In this document: one piece after another, positions 8,445 to 15,943 of the stretch | Position numbering within the stretch: the first letter of the stretch is position 1 | Layout of the letters: every line of letters starts with the position of its first letter | From: Thermomicrobiales bacterium | GTDB taxonomy: Bacteria; Chloroflexota; Chloroflexia; Thermomicrobiales; UBA6265 | Assembly (NCBI GenBank): GCA_019637585.1 | Contig: JAHBVL010000001.1 | Coordinates: 682,001 to 746,000 of the forward strand | DNA: 64,000 nt | Direction: 5' to 3' | The notes under the pieces: model-generated | The model's database searches: none | What the model was told of the DNA's origin: nothing | Seen by the model: only the letters and a program-made list of their open reading frames with translations | Translations under genes and position numbers: made by a program

Positions 8445-9470
8445 CTACCGCCAACCCATCCCCGGCGCGACGAAGCTGAGGATCGCTTCGATGACGTGGG
8501 CGTTGTATTCGACGCCGAGCTGGTTGGGGACGGTGAGGAGGAGGGTGTCGGCTTCGGCGATGGCTTCGTCTTCCGCAAGTTGCTTGACCAGCACGTCCGG
8601 TTCGGCGGCGTAACTGCGACCGAAGATGGCGCGGGTGTTGTCGTCGATGTAGCCGATATGGTCGCCGTCCTGACCCCGTTGGCCGAAATACATCCTGTCC
8701 CAATCGTCGACCAGCGCGAAGATGCTGCGGCTGACGGAAACGCGCGGCTCGCCCGCATGTCCCGCCGCTTTCCACGCCTCCCGGAAGATGCGAATCTGCT
8801 CCGCCTGCTGAATGTGCAGCGGTTGACCGCTTTCGTCGAATTTCAGGGTCGAGCTCTGCAGGTTCATACCGAGGGTGCCGGCCCAGGCCGCTGTGGCGTT
8901 CGAGGCGGCGCCCCACCAGATGCGGTCTCGTAAACCAGGTGCGTGCGGTTCGAGTCGCAGCAGACCGGGAGGGTTGGGGAACATCGGGCGAGGATTGGGG
9001 GTGGCAAAACCCTCTCCCTTCAGGAGATCGAGGTAGATCTCGGCATTGCGCCGGGCCATATCGGCGTCGGTTTCGCCTTCCGCGGGTTCATAGCCGAAGT
9101 AGCGCCAGCCGTCGATGACCTGCTCCGGCGAACCGCGACTGATCCCAAGCTGCAACCGACCGCCGGCAATCAGATCGGCCGCTCCGGAGTCCTCGGCCAT
9201 ATACCAGGGGTTTTCGTAACGCATATCGATGACGGCGGTGCCGATTTCGATGCGACTCGTTTTCGCGCCGATCGCCGCCAGGAGCGGAAAAGGGGATCCG
9301 AGCTGCCGGGCGAAGTGGTGGACCCGGAAGTAGGCGCCATCAGCCCCCATTTCCTCCGCGGCGACCGCCAGTTCGATCGACTGCAGAAGCGCATCCGCGC
9401 CAGATTGTGTGCCGGACCCCGGCGATGGTGTCCAGTGTCCGAATGAGAGAAAACCGATCTTTTTCTTCAC
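8445..9470 (-). CDS. LLM-class (luciferase-like) flavin-dependent oxidoreductase
   Basis: A 341-residue TIM-barrel flavin monooxygenase of the bacterial luciferase-like superfamily, using FMN or F420. Family signs are the IGFLSFGHW first strand, EEMGADGAYFRVHHF, TSRIEIGTAVIDMRYENPWYMAED and the RLQLGISRGSPE loop. The GTG start at 9470 has AAGGAC six bases before it. The gene is monocistronic and convergent with dinB copy 2. Substrate is unknown. An F420-type reductase elsewhere in the window makes F420 use plausible, but that is not shown here. Confidence 0.85.
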   Translation of the reverse strand: MKKKIGFLSFGHWTPSPGSGTQSGADALLQSIELAVAAEEMGADGAYFRVHHFARQLGSPFPLLAAIGAKTSRIEIGTAVIDMRYENPWYMAEDSGAADLIAGGRLQLGISRGSPEQVIDGWRYFGYEPAEGETDADMARRNAEIYLDLLKGEGFATPNPRPMFPNPPGLLRLEPHAPGLRDRIWWGAASNATAAWAGTLGMNLQSSTLKFDESGQPLHIQQAEQIRIFREAWKAAGHAGEPRVSVSRSIFALVDDWDRMYFGQRGQDGDHIGYIDDNTRAIFGRSYAAEPDVLVKQLAEDEAIAEADTLLLTVPNQLGVEYNAHVIEAILSFVAPGMGWR

Positions 9471-9534
9471 AGGGTGTCCTTGCGAATCTCATACTTACCA
9501 TGTGTAAGTTGCATGGGAATAGTACCTTATCTGA

Positions 9535-9562
9535 GCAGTCGGCAGTCGGCAGTCGGCAGTCA
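9535..9562. repeat. GCAGTCG heptad array
   Basis: Four heptads (three GCAGTCG and one GCAGTCA) lie 65 bases upstream of the LLM gene start, followed by decaying GGCAGT-like words to about 9595. The 9471-10014 spacer contains no convincing gene; it holds this array, two dispersed GAAGGAT/GAGAAAT-type motifs, an element with inverted ends and a palindromic repeat cluster. Confidence 0.8.
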
Positions 9563-9599
9563 GCTGGCAGTGGGCAGCAGGCGGCCGGCAGCGGGCCCC

Positions 9600-9687
9600 G
9601 TCATTTCGACCGGAGCGGAGAAATCTCTCGTTCGGGCCTGGCCACACGCCAAGCGCCAGTCATCCTGAACGAAGGGAAGGATCATCT
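9600..9687. repeat. Two dispersed intergenic motifs of the TCATTTCGACCGGAGCGGAG type
   Basis: TCATTTCGACCGGAGCGGAG followed by AAATCTC (9601-9627) and TCATCCTGAACGAAGGGAAG followed by GATCATC (9660-9687) are two variants of one imperfect palindromic pattern, with the ends TCATTTC/GAAAT and TCATCC/GGATCAT. A third member is at 31090-31114. I recall very similar motifs as common intergenic repeats in several environmental phyla; their origin is not known to me. Confidence 0.6.
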
Positions 9688-9704
9688 CCCTCGCCCCCGG
9701 CCCC

Positions 9705-9891
9705 CTCACTTCCGGACACTTTGCGTTTGGGCCCAAAATGTGCGGGAAAAAGTTGATGAGGCGACACCAAAGCCCGCTCGATTTGGGGGACGGCACCCTT
9801 CTCCCGCGGTCGGGAGAAGGGCCGGGGATGAGGGAAATGGGGTCGAAGCGCCCGCAACCACAGCCCCAGAATCAAAGTGTCCGGAAGTGAG
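9705..9891. mobile_element. Candidate MITE-like element with 19-bp inverted ends
   Basis: CTCACTTCCGGACACTTTG (9705-9723) is repeated exactly in reverse complement at 9873-9891, giving a 187-bp element with perfect 19-bp inverted ends and no coding capacity. Similarity continues weakly outside as C/G-rich flanks, so no target duplication could be read. One palindromic CCCTTCTCCCG-CGGT-CGGGAGAAGGG repeat (9797-9836) lies inside. A small non-autonomous transposable element is the simplest reading; no transposase is nearby. Confidence 0.4.
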
Positions 9892-9894
9892 CCC

Positions 9895-10015
9895 CCGGCC
9901 CCTCTCCCGACCGCCGAATATCCCTCACCCCCGGCCCCTCTCCCGACCGCGGGAGAGGGGGGAATGTGCCGGCTTTTGCCTTTTGCCCTTTGCCTTTTGC
10001 CCATTGCCCTTTGCC
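9895..10015 (-). repeat. Palindromic repeat pair plus GGCAAAG-type heptad array at the copC-copD stop
   Basis: On the minus strand the stop TAG of the copper fusion gene (10015-10017) is directly followed by six heptads of the GGCAAAG, GGCAATG or GGCAAAA type (9974-10015), then AAAGCCGGCAC, then CCCTCTCCCG-CGGT-CGGGAGAGGGG and a second unit 36 bases further on. This repeats the composite found at 5113-5220, in both cases on the coding strand just after a stop codon. Confidence 0.8.
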
Positions 10016-12228
10016 TACGTCTGAAACTCCGCCTGGATGTAATTGATCACATGCCAGATCTCGTCGTCGGTCAGTTCTTCGCCGAAGGGGGGCATGGCTG
10101 TACCGGGAACGCCGGCAGTGACGGCGGTGTACCAACCTTTGTCGTCGTGATTGTGGGCGGTCAGGTCGGTGAAGTCGGCCGGGGGTGGTTTGAGCCCGGT
10201 GGCTGCTGGTCCGTCGCCCTGGCCAGTCGAGCCGTGGCAGCTCAGGCAGAGTGCGGAGTAGATTTCGGCACCCTGAATGATCGACTCTTCCGTGGCAGGA
10301 AGACGGGCAGGGATCTCTCCGGCCACCATGGGGGTGACTCTGTCGGTGGCCATGATCCCCATACCGAGCACGAGCGCAGCCGCGCCGAGCAGCGCGCTCT
10401 CCTTGCGCAGTCCTTTCGATCCCGCCAGCCATCCCACGACCAACCCGACCAGGCCGAGCGCCACGAGCAGGAGGCCCGCGATTGAGTGAGTGGTCAGGCG
10501 CCAGGGATTATTCGTTCCGTCTCGGCCGCTTTCCCCTGCCGTAAGGGAAGTTTCACCATCCCAGGAGAAATTGCCGATGCTCCGAATGCTGACCCCGGCT
10601 GTCCACTCCCCAGCGGTGCTCAGTTCACTGCCGTGCCACTCGAACCGGGTTGGCGTGGTGCGGTCGAGCTTGATTTCGGTGATACCCAGATCACCACCGA
10701 TCAGCTCCAGCTCGATAACGGCTTCGGTGTCGTCGGGCAAGGTCTCGTTCGGGAGGTCGATGACGAAGTGATTCGGTCCTGGCGTTCCGGGGATGATCGA
10801 CAGGGTGGCAGCGTGCCCCTCCAGATCGAGGGCGAGCTCGATCGACGCCGCCACCGGCGCGGCATTGGCGTCGTGCGCCGGTTGGAGACTGGTCATCCGC
10901 CCAACGATGAGGAAGATGGCTACCGCAAGCAGAATCTCGGCGGCGATCGTGCGGCTCAATGCCCGGCTGGTCGCCTGTTCCGGATCGGCGAACCACCGGC
11001 GTGTGATCACCAGCAAGTTGATGGCCGCAATCGCCAGCACGATCGCCACCAGGATGAGCTTGACGATCAGAGACTTGCCATAGTCGGTGTTCCGCAGCGC
11101 GTCGAGACTACCGACCTGCAGCCAGGTGGCATAGGCGCCGGTAACCGTCAGCCATCCCCAGCAGACGATGGCCGTTGCCGAGAATCGCGGCAATGCGCTG
11201 GCCAGAATCGCCCGCCGGCGCCCATTCAACCCATCCGAACGAACGAGTACCGCGAAGAGGAGCACCAATCCCCCCAGCCAGACACTGGCCGCTGTGGCAT
11301 GGACCCAGTCGAAGACGATCGCCGTCGTGCGGCCGGCGCTCACAGCCGACGCGTGAGCGTTGAGGCTGATGGGAACCGGCAGCGCGAGCGTCAGCAGCAA
11401 CGCCAGCAGGGTCAACAGTCGCCGGCGGGTGGGAATGAGCCAGTCCACCCACTCCAGCACCACTCCAGCCGCCGCCAGCAGCGCGATGCGGGCGATCCAG
11501 AGTTCCCCATAGCGGGTGTCGACGAGGAGATCGATCGTTCTGTCGACGAGAGAGCCGCGGTCGAGCGTGGCGGCCTGCACCAGCAGCGCCAGGACATTGG
11601 CCAACAACGCCGCGACGAGAGAGATGACGGCGATACTCCATGTCCGGTCCGCCAGCGTGCTGGCGACACTATCCTCGCCCGCGGCCGGGCGAAGCACGAC
11701 CAGCCAGATCAACCAGACCGCGACAATGGGCGCCAACGACAGCAGCACCAGCCATCGCGCCACCGTCTGCAGCCAGAGCGGCGGTGCATCGTCATCGATC
11801 GAACCGGCCGGCGCCACAACGGCGGTGACATCCGCGGCGGTGCCCACGGTGAACGCCATATAGCCCTGGTTGGTGTGGCCGTCCGCGGCGGAGAGGTTGT
11901 TCCAGACGACGGAGTAGGTGCCGCGGTCCAGTGGGGACGCCAACCGGATGAGGAGCGACGAATCACCGTCTCCCGGTTCGGAGGCCGCCCCCGGCACCGG
12001 CGCCCCTCGTTCGTCATAGATGGCCAGCGTGCTGTAGTCGAACTCCAGCGGTTCGGTGAACCAGACCTGAATCGTTTCCGGCGACTCGGGCAGGATGGCA
12101 TTCGGCGCGGGATCGCTCCGGTCGAAGGCGGCGTGTGCTGATGCGCTCTCCGCAGTCAGCCAGCATGCCGCGGAGAGCACCACCGCGAGTGTCGCCAGCA
12201 ATCGTCCGATTCGTTCCAGCCCGTTCAT
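10015..12228 (-). CDS. CopC-CopD-cytochrome c fusion protein
   Basis: A 737-residue membrane protein joining three functions. After a signal segment (start at 12228; MNGLERIG...ASA) comes a CopC domain beginning HAAFDRSDPAPNA, whose first His and later DGH motif (SAADGHTNQGY) are the copper(II) ligands of CopC. Then about eight membrane helices of the CopD type with an intervening YcnI/cytochrome-oxidase-like strand region (FVIDLPNETLP...). The last ~95 residues are a class I cytochrome c with heme site CLSCH and a distal Met in GTAMPPFGEELTDDEIWHVINYI. CopC-CopD fusions are known; the added C-terminal heme domain suggests copper import or delivery tied to electron transfer at the outer face of the membrane. 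It is the last gene of a three-gene copper group. The longer frame upstream is possible but less likely. Confidence 0.88.
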   Translation of the reverse strand: MNGLERIGRLLATLAVVLSAACWLTAESASAHAAFDRSDPAPNAILPESPETIQVWFTEPLEFDYSTLAIYDERGAPVPGAASEPGDGDSSLLIRLASPLDRGTYSVVWNNLSAADGHTNQGYMAFTVGTAADVTAVVAPAGSIDDDAPPLWLQTVARWLVLLSLAPIVAVWLIWLVVLRPAAGEDSVASTLADRTWSIAVISLVAALLANVLALLVQAATLDRGSLVDRTIDLLVDTRYGELWIARIALLAAAGVVLEWVDWLIPTRRRLLTLLALLLTLALPVPISLNAHASAVSAGRTTAIVFDWVHATAASVWLGGLVLLFAVLVRSDGLNGRRRAILASALPRFSATAIVCWGWLTVTGAYATWLQVGSLDALRNTDYGKSLIVKLILVAIVLAIAAINLLVITRRWFADPEQATSRALSRTIAAEILLAVAIFLIVGRMTSLQPAHDANAAPVAASIELALDLEGHAATLSIIPGTPGPNHFVIDLPNETLPDDTEAVIELELIGGDLGITEIKLDRTTPTRFEWHGSELSTAGEWTAGVSIRSIGNFSWDGETSLTAGESGRDGTNNPWRLTTHSIAGLLLVALGLVGLVVGWLAGSKGLRKESALLGAAALVLGMGIMATDRVTPMVAGEIPARLPATEESIIQGAEIYSALCLSCHGSTGQGDGPAATGLKPPPADFTDLTAHNHDDKGWYTAVTAGVPGTAMPPFGEELTDDEIWHVINYIQAEFQT

Positions 12229-12291
12229 ATCCCTGCCTGCCATTGGCGTTGGAAGCGGACCAGGCGTGGCCTGGTCCGCCAATGAGATGTG

Positions 12292-12795
12292 CTAACCGTT
12301 CGCCGGGAACTCCAGTTCCTCCCGGGGCGTTACCTCGCTGAATGTCTCCGGACCGCCGGTGAACACCTCTTCGAAGGCGATGCCGTCGATCTCGCCGGAA
12401 ATGCGGAACGAGTAGACGCCTGGCTGGGTCGGAATGACATAGGCGACGTAGTGACCTGGATCGCGCCAGACCGCTTCGACCGGCAGCTCGGCTGTCTGAT
12501 CCTCATAGATGATCTCGAAAGTCAGCGCGCCCTGCACGCCTTCGACGGGCTCCCGTTCGATCGCTTCACCCTCGGCAGCCGGGGTGGCGGATGGATCGTT
12601 GCGCGTGATCCGCACGCTGATGGCGTTCAGCTCGCCCTGCACGGCAGGTTCATTGAGAAAACCGACGACAACATGAAATTGCGCGCTCTCTCCGATATCC
12701 CGCTGCTCGTGAGCGGCGACCGGACCGGCGATCGACAGTGCCCCGAGCAGGGCGATAGCGGCCAGGATGGCCATCTGGAAACGTCGACGCGTCAT
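12292..12795 (-). CDS. Exported copper-locus protein (YtkA/FixH-like)
   Basis: A 167-residue exported protein. The start at 12795 has AAGGA eight bases upstream and gives a signal peptide (MTRRRFQMAILAAIALLGALS...PVAAHEQ). The mature chain begins with His, as in CopC, and then reads as a single beta-sandwich (AQFHVVVGFLNEPAVQGELNAISVRI... VWRDPGHYVAYVIPTQPGVYSFRISG), the style of YtkA-like or FixH-like periplasmic domains. It sits 63 bases upstream of the CopC-CopD-cytochrome gene on the same strand. A copper-binding or delivery role is inferred from the context and the N-terminal His. Confidence 0.75.
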   Translation of the reverse strand: MTRRRFQMAILAAIALLGALSIAGPVAAHEQRDIGESAQFHVVVGFLNEPAVQGELNAISVRITRNDPSATPAAEGEAIEREPVEGVQGALTFEIIYEDQTAELPVEAVWRDPGHYVAYVIPTQPGVYSFRISGEIDGIAFEEVFTGGPETFSEVTPREELEFPANG

Positions 12796-12924
12796 AGGGA
12801 AATCCTTTCCTGACGTGGGACGGCGCAACCGTCACCACGATGAAATCACGGTATGTCGAACGACCAGCTGAAGCGCTGGCGGTGATTTTGGTGGCAGCGC
12901 TCTCCGGGAGCGGCAGCCTGGTTG

Positions 12925-13347
12925 TCAGGAAGGGGCGTTTCGCGGTGGAGGCAACTCGGGGATATCGACGCGGTCGGTCGGCGGGATCGGCTGCGCGTCG
13001 AGAGGCGATCGGGAGCGTCGATCGATAACCGTCGTCGTGTGATCCGGAACGAGCATCGCCGCCTGACTCCAACCAGAGACGACAAAAGCCGTCAGAGTCG
13101 GGTGGCCGCTAGTGCGTTCAGAAGCCGTGAGGGGTGAAGGGGATGCTTGCTCGTGATGATGAGCATGGGCATGCGATGCCACGCTAGTGGTGTGGTGCCG
13201 AAACGATCCGCTGGCGGCATCCTGCCAAAGCTGCAGGAACATGTGAGGGTGAGCCGCCGCGGCGCCACCCTGATAGGTGACTGGTGAGCAGAGAACGCCA
13301 GCAACCAGGAGAACCATGAAAAATGGTTGGCGAACGAGGCGAATCAT
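12925..13347 (-). CDS. Small exported His-rich protein of the copper locus
   Basis: A 140-residue protein with a signal peptide (MIRLVRQPFFMVLLVAGVL) followed by a His-rich stretch (SHAHAHHHEQ) and a Pro/Arg-rich C-terminus that is probably disordered. No catalytic motif. It is the first gene of the copper group, about 130 bases before the YtkA-like gene. The histidines suggest metal binding; that is inference. The start at 13347 fits the signal peptide but has no good ribosome site; two strong hairpins lie just upstream. Confidence 0.55.
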   Translation of the reverse strand: MIRLVRQPFFMVLLVAGVLCSPVTYQGGAAAAHPHMFLQLWQDAASGSFRHHTTSVASHAHAHHHEQASPSPLTASERTSGHPTLTAFVVSGWSQAAMLVPDHTTTVIDRRSRSPLDAQPIPPTDRVDIPELPPPRNAPS

Positions 13348-13364
13348 GAAACGGCAGCGTCTCT

Positions 13365-13422
13365 GCCGGTTTGCGCCAGGGCGAAACCGGCGTCACAGTC
13401 GGAGGGTCGCGCACGACCCTCC
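13365..13422 (-). terminator. Two adjacent strong hairpins between the fadR-like gene and the copper group
   Basis: GCCGGTTT-G-CGCC-AG-GGCG-AAACCGGC (13365-13391) and GGAGGGTCG-CGCA-CGACCCTCC (13401-13422, perfect 9-bp stem). They lie six bases after the stop of the fadR-like gene and 18 bases before the next start on the same strand. There is no T tract, so they may be Rho-independent-like stops, processing sites or leader structures. Confidence 0.5.
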
Positions 13423-13427
13423 TCTGA

Positions 13428-14186
13428 TCATAGACCACTCTCGGGATCGGGCCAGCCCGGTAGTGGGGTGGTGTCGGACGATGTGGGCATGTTGACGGCC
13501 AAGCGCTCAGCTGCCGCTTCCATATGTTCGCGCATCGTGCATCGCGCTTTCTCGGCGTCGCCGGCCACGATCGCGTTCACGATTGGAATGTGCTCGGCGT
13601 AGGATCGCTCCATGTTCCGGCTTCCGGAGAGTGCCCGCAGGATCCAGGCCCGCAGGAGCGCCTGAATGCTGCTGTGGACGTCGCGCAGCGCCGAGTTGCC
13701 GGCGGCATCGGCCACGGTTACATGAAAGGCGATGTCGTGTTCCGCGAACTCAGCTGGTGTGCGGGCGCTGCCCAACGCGGCCAGTTCGGTCTGCAACCGG
13801 GCGATCTGGTCGTCGGTGCGTCGCTGGGCAGCCAGTCCGGCCAGCACGATCTCGATTTCCTGGCGCGCTTCGACCAGATCCATCGTGCGTGGTTCACCCA
13901 GCAGCAGACCCCATTCGATCACTTCAGGCAGCAGTGCGGTGTCCGCTTTTCGCAGATAGGTGCCGTCCCCCTGACGCACTTCGACCAGACCGATCAGGGA
14001 GAGCGCCTTGAGCGCTTCCCGCATGGCAGAGCGGCCAACGCCGAATGCTTCGGCCAGTTGCCGCTCGGACGGCATCCGGCTGCCGGGTTCGATCTGACCG
14101 GAGAGAATCACCTCCACCAGCCGGCGAGCGATCTGGGTGGCCACCGGTTCGCGCCGGATGGGATCGATGTTGAACGGCGCGGTCAC
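13428..14186 (-). CDS. FadR-subfamily GntR transcriptional regulator
   Basis: A 252-residue regulator. Residues ~10-75 form the GntR winged helix (ATQIARRLVEVILSGQIEPGSRMPSERQLAEAFGVGRSAMREALKAL); the rest is an all-helical FCD ligand domain whose metal ligands are likely the Asp/His in EHDIAFHVTVADAAGN and the later His residues (SYAEHIPIVNAI, MREHMEAA). The GTG start at 14186 is 21 bases after the stop of the dehydrogenase gene, so it is the last gene of the five-gene catabolic operon and is probably its repressor. FCD regulators usually sense small organic acids. A TGGT-GG-ACCA palindrome near 17578 is a candidate operator. Confidence 0.88.
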   Translation of the reverse strand: MTAPFNIDPIRREPVATQIARRLVEVILSGQIEPGSRMPSERQLAEAFGVGRSAMREALKALSLIGLVEVRQGDGTYLRKADTALLPEVIEWGLLLGEPRTMDLVEARQEIEIVLAGLAAQRRTDDQIARLQTELAALGSARTPAEFAEHDIAFHVTVADAAGNSALRDVHSSIQALLRAWILRALSGSRNMERSYAEHIPIVNAIVAGDAEKARCTMREHMEAAAERLAVNMPTSSDTTPLPGWPDPESGL

Positions 14187-14207
14187 GGCGAGCGCCTGGT
14201 GTGACGG

Positions 14208-15095
14208 TCAGGAATCTGATTCATCGCGCTCCCATTCCCTTCGCAGCTCTTCGATCAATCCTTCGTCCCGCGCTTGTCTCATGTGCGCCAGGAGCTCCCG
14301 GTCGTCGAGCAGCCACTTGCCAAGATCGTTCACATGATGGGCAGCCGAGAGGCGTGGCCAGAGGTTGTTCGCCACCCGGGAGAAGGTCTGTGGCCCACCC
14401 AGCGCGGCGGTGGCGAACGGTCCCGTGTAGCGCCAGCGCCGCGCCAGACCATCCCGCACGATTTCATCGACGACATCCGGGCTGGCGACCCCCTGTTCGA
14501 CGATCCAGACCGCTTCTCGCAGAAGCGCCATCTGCAGGCGGTTCCAGACGAACCCGTCGACGTCGCGCTGGACATTGACCGGCCGTTTGCCCAGATCGGT
14601 GAGGAGTGCCACGACTCGCTCGACAATCGACGGATCGGTTTCCGGTCCGGCGACCACTTCGACGAGGGGCATCAACAGCGGCGGGTTCCAGTAGTGCGTC
14701 CCGATCGTTCGGCGCGATGCTCCCGCCCAACCTCCCAGGCGGCCGATGCTCAGCGATGAGGTATTGGAAGCGAGGATCGCCTGCGGCATCTGCTTGCCAG
14801 CGGCTTTGAGCAGATCGATCTTGGCCTGCGGTTCCTCGATGATCGATTCGAGAAAGAGCTCGGTGTCCGGATCGAATTCCTCGACCGACTCCACGAATGC
14901 AACCCGCTTGCGGCCGGCCGCGACAGCATCGTCCGACCAGTGACTCAGCGATGCCGCCAGGTCGAACGCGGTGCCGACCCGGTTTCTGCCCTGTTCGAGA
15001 CTGCGGACGAGAAAGACCACATCGTGACCCGCCAGCGCGTACTCCACGCCGATCTGCGAGCCCATCAATCCCGGTCCACCGATCCCGATCTTCAT
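14208..15095 (-). CDS. 3-hydroxyacyl-CoA dehydrogenase-family oxidoreductase
   Basis: A 295-residue NAD-dependent enzyme of the 3-hydroxyacyl-CoA/L-gulonate dehydrogenase family. The N-terminal Rossmann motif reads GIGGPGLMGSQIG. The serine/asparagine motif ASNTSSLS is present, and the catalytic His is in GTHYWNPPLLMPLVEVV. The C-terminal helical dimerisation domain follows (DGFVWNRLQMALLREA). It starts at ATG 15095 with GAGGGA upstream. Within an operon with an HpaI aldolase and a 2-hydroxyacid dehydrogenase, it more likely oxidises a free hydroxy acid than an acyl-CoA, but this is inferred. Confidence 0.85.
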   Translation of the reverse strand: MKIGIGGPGLMGSQIGVEYALAGHDVVFLVRSLEQGRNRVGTAFDLAASLSHWSDDAVAAGRKRVAFVESVEEFDPDTELFLESIIEEPQAKIDLLKAAGKQMPQAILASNTSSLSIGRLGGWAGASRRTIGTHYWNPPLLMPLVEVVAGPETDPSIVERVVALLTDLGKRPVNVQRDVDGFVWNRLQMALLREAVWIVEQGVASPDVVDEIVRDGLARRWRYTGPFATAALGGPQTFSRVANNLWPRLSAAHHVNDLGKWLLDDRELLAHMRQARDEGLIEELRREWERDESDS

Positions 15096-15171
15096 TCCAT
15101 GTTTCCCTCGTAAGCCGCCCCCGCCAGTCCCAGGCTGGCCGGTCTGTGGATTGCAGTATCGACGATGGCGC

Positions 15172-15942
15172 CTACAACCCCTTCATCCCTTGTACTCCGG
15201 CCTGGAGAGCCGCCATGTACAACCAGAGGTCGCCGCTGTAGGCGAACGCCCGGTAGCCCAGACCTTTCCAGAATGCGCCGTTCTCGAGATCGGACACCAT
15301 GACGCCGGCCGTTTTGCCTCGCGACTCGGCGGCCTGGGCGACTCGTGTGATCGCCGCGATGAAGTCGGGGTGGTCGAACTGCCCGGGGATGCCCATGGAG
15401 ATCGAGAGATCGAAGTGACCGACCCAGAGGCAGTCGATGCCGTCGACGGCAGCGATCGCTTCGCACGACTCGACGCCCTGCGCGGTTTCGATCTGGGCGA
15501 TGACGAAGGTCTCGCGGTTGGCGTCCGCCATCTTGTCCGGAACAGTGCCCCCTTCATAGTTGTCGTGAGCGAGTGTGAATGCGGCTCCCCGGGCTCCGTC
15601 CGGAGCGTATTTCGCCGACTGGGCGATCAAGCGCGCCTGTTCGACCGATTCCACCATCGGCACCATGATCCCCAGCGCCCCGACGTCGAGCGGACGGGAG
15701 ATCAGGTGATACTGCGTGGCGGGGACCCGCACCATCGAGATCGCTTTCGAGGCGCGAGAGGTGGCGATGAGCTCCCGGATCGTTTCGATGCTCCAACCGG
15801 TGTGCTCCATGTCGTAAATGACGAAATCAGCGCCCGCTTCGCCCGCCAGATGTCCGATACCGGTCGAGTTGAACTCGAAGATCATCGTCCCGACGGAGAT
15901 GCCCCCGCTGGCCAGCTGTTCCTTGACTGTGTTCTTCCGCAT
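15172..15942 (-). CDS. HpaI/HpcH-family class II aldolase
   Basis: A 256-residue metal-dependent pyruvate (or phosphoenolpyruvate-type) aldolase of the HpaI family, which cleaves 2-keto-4-hydroxy acids such as 2-keto-3-deoxyglucarate. Family signs are FVIYDMEHT near residue 40 (catalytic His), VRVPA, GALGIMVPMVES, the metal Glu in IAQIETAQGVE, and the Asp in WVGHFDLSISMG. The ATG lies one base after the stop of the D-2-hydroxyacid dehydrogenase (TGA-C-ATG), so the two are translationally coupled. Length is normal. A second member is encoded at 55705-56535. Confidence 0.88.
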   Translation of the reverse strand: MRKNTVKEQLASGGISVGTMIFEFNSTGIGHLAGEAGADFVIYDMEHTGWSIETIRELIATSRASKAISMVRVPATQYHLISRPLDVGALGIMVPMVESVEQARLIAQSAKYAPDGARGAAFTLAHDNYEGGTVPDKMADANRETFVIAQIETAQGVESCEAIAAVDGIDCLWVGHFDLSISMGIPGQFDHPDFIAAITRVAQAAESRGKTAGVMVSDLENGAFWKGLGYRAFAYSGDLWLYMAALQAGVQGMKGL

Positions 15943-15943
15943 G

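Noticed and set aside
10486-12141. 551-codon plus-strand frame opposite the CopC-CopD fusion
   Set aside because: Gln/Arg-rich text typical of antisense translation of GC-rich genes; no recognisable domain.
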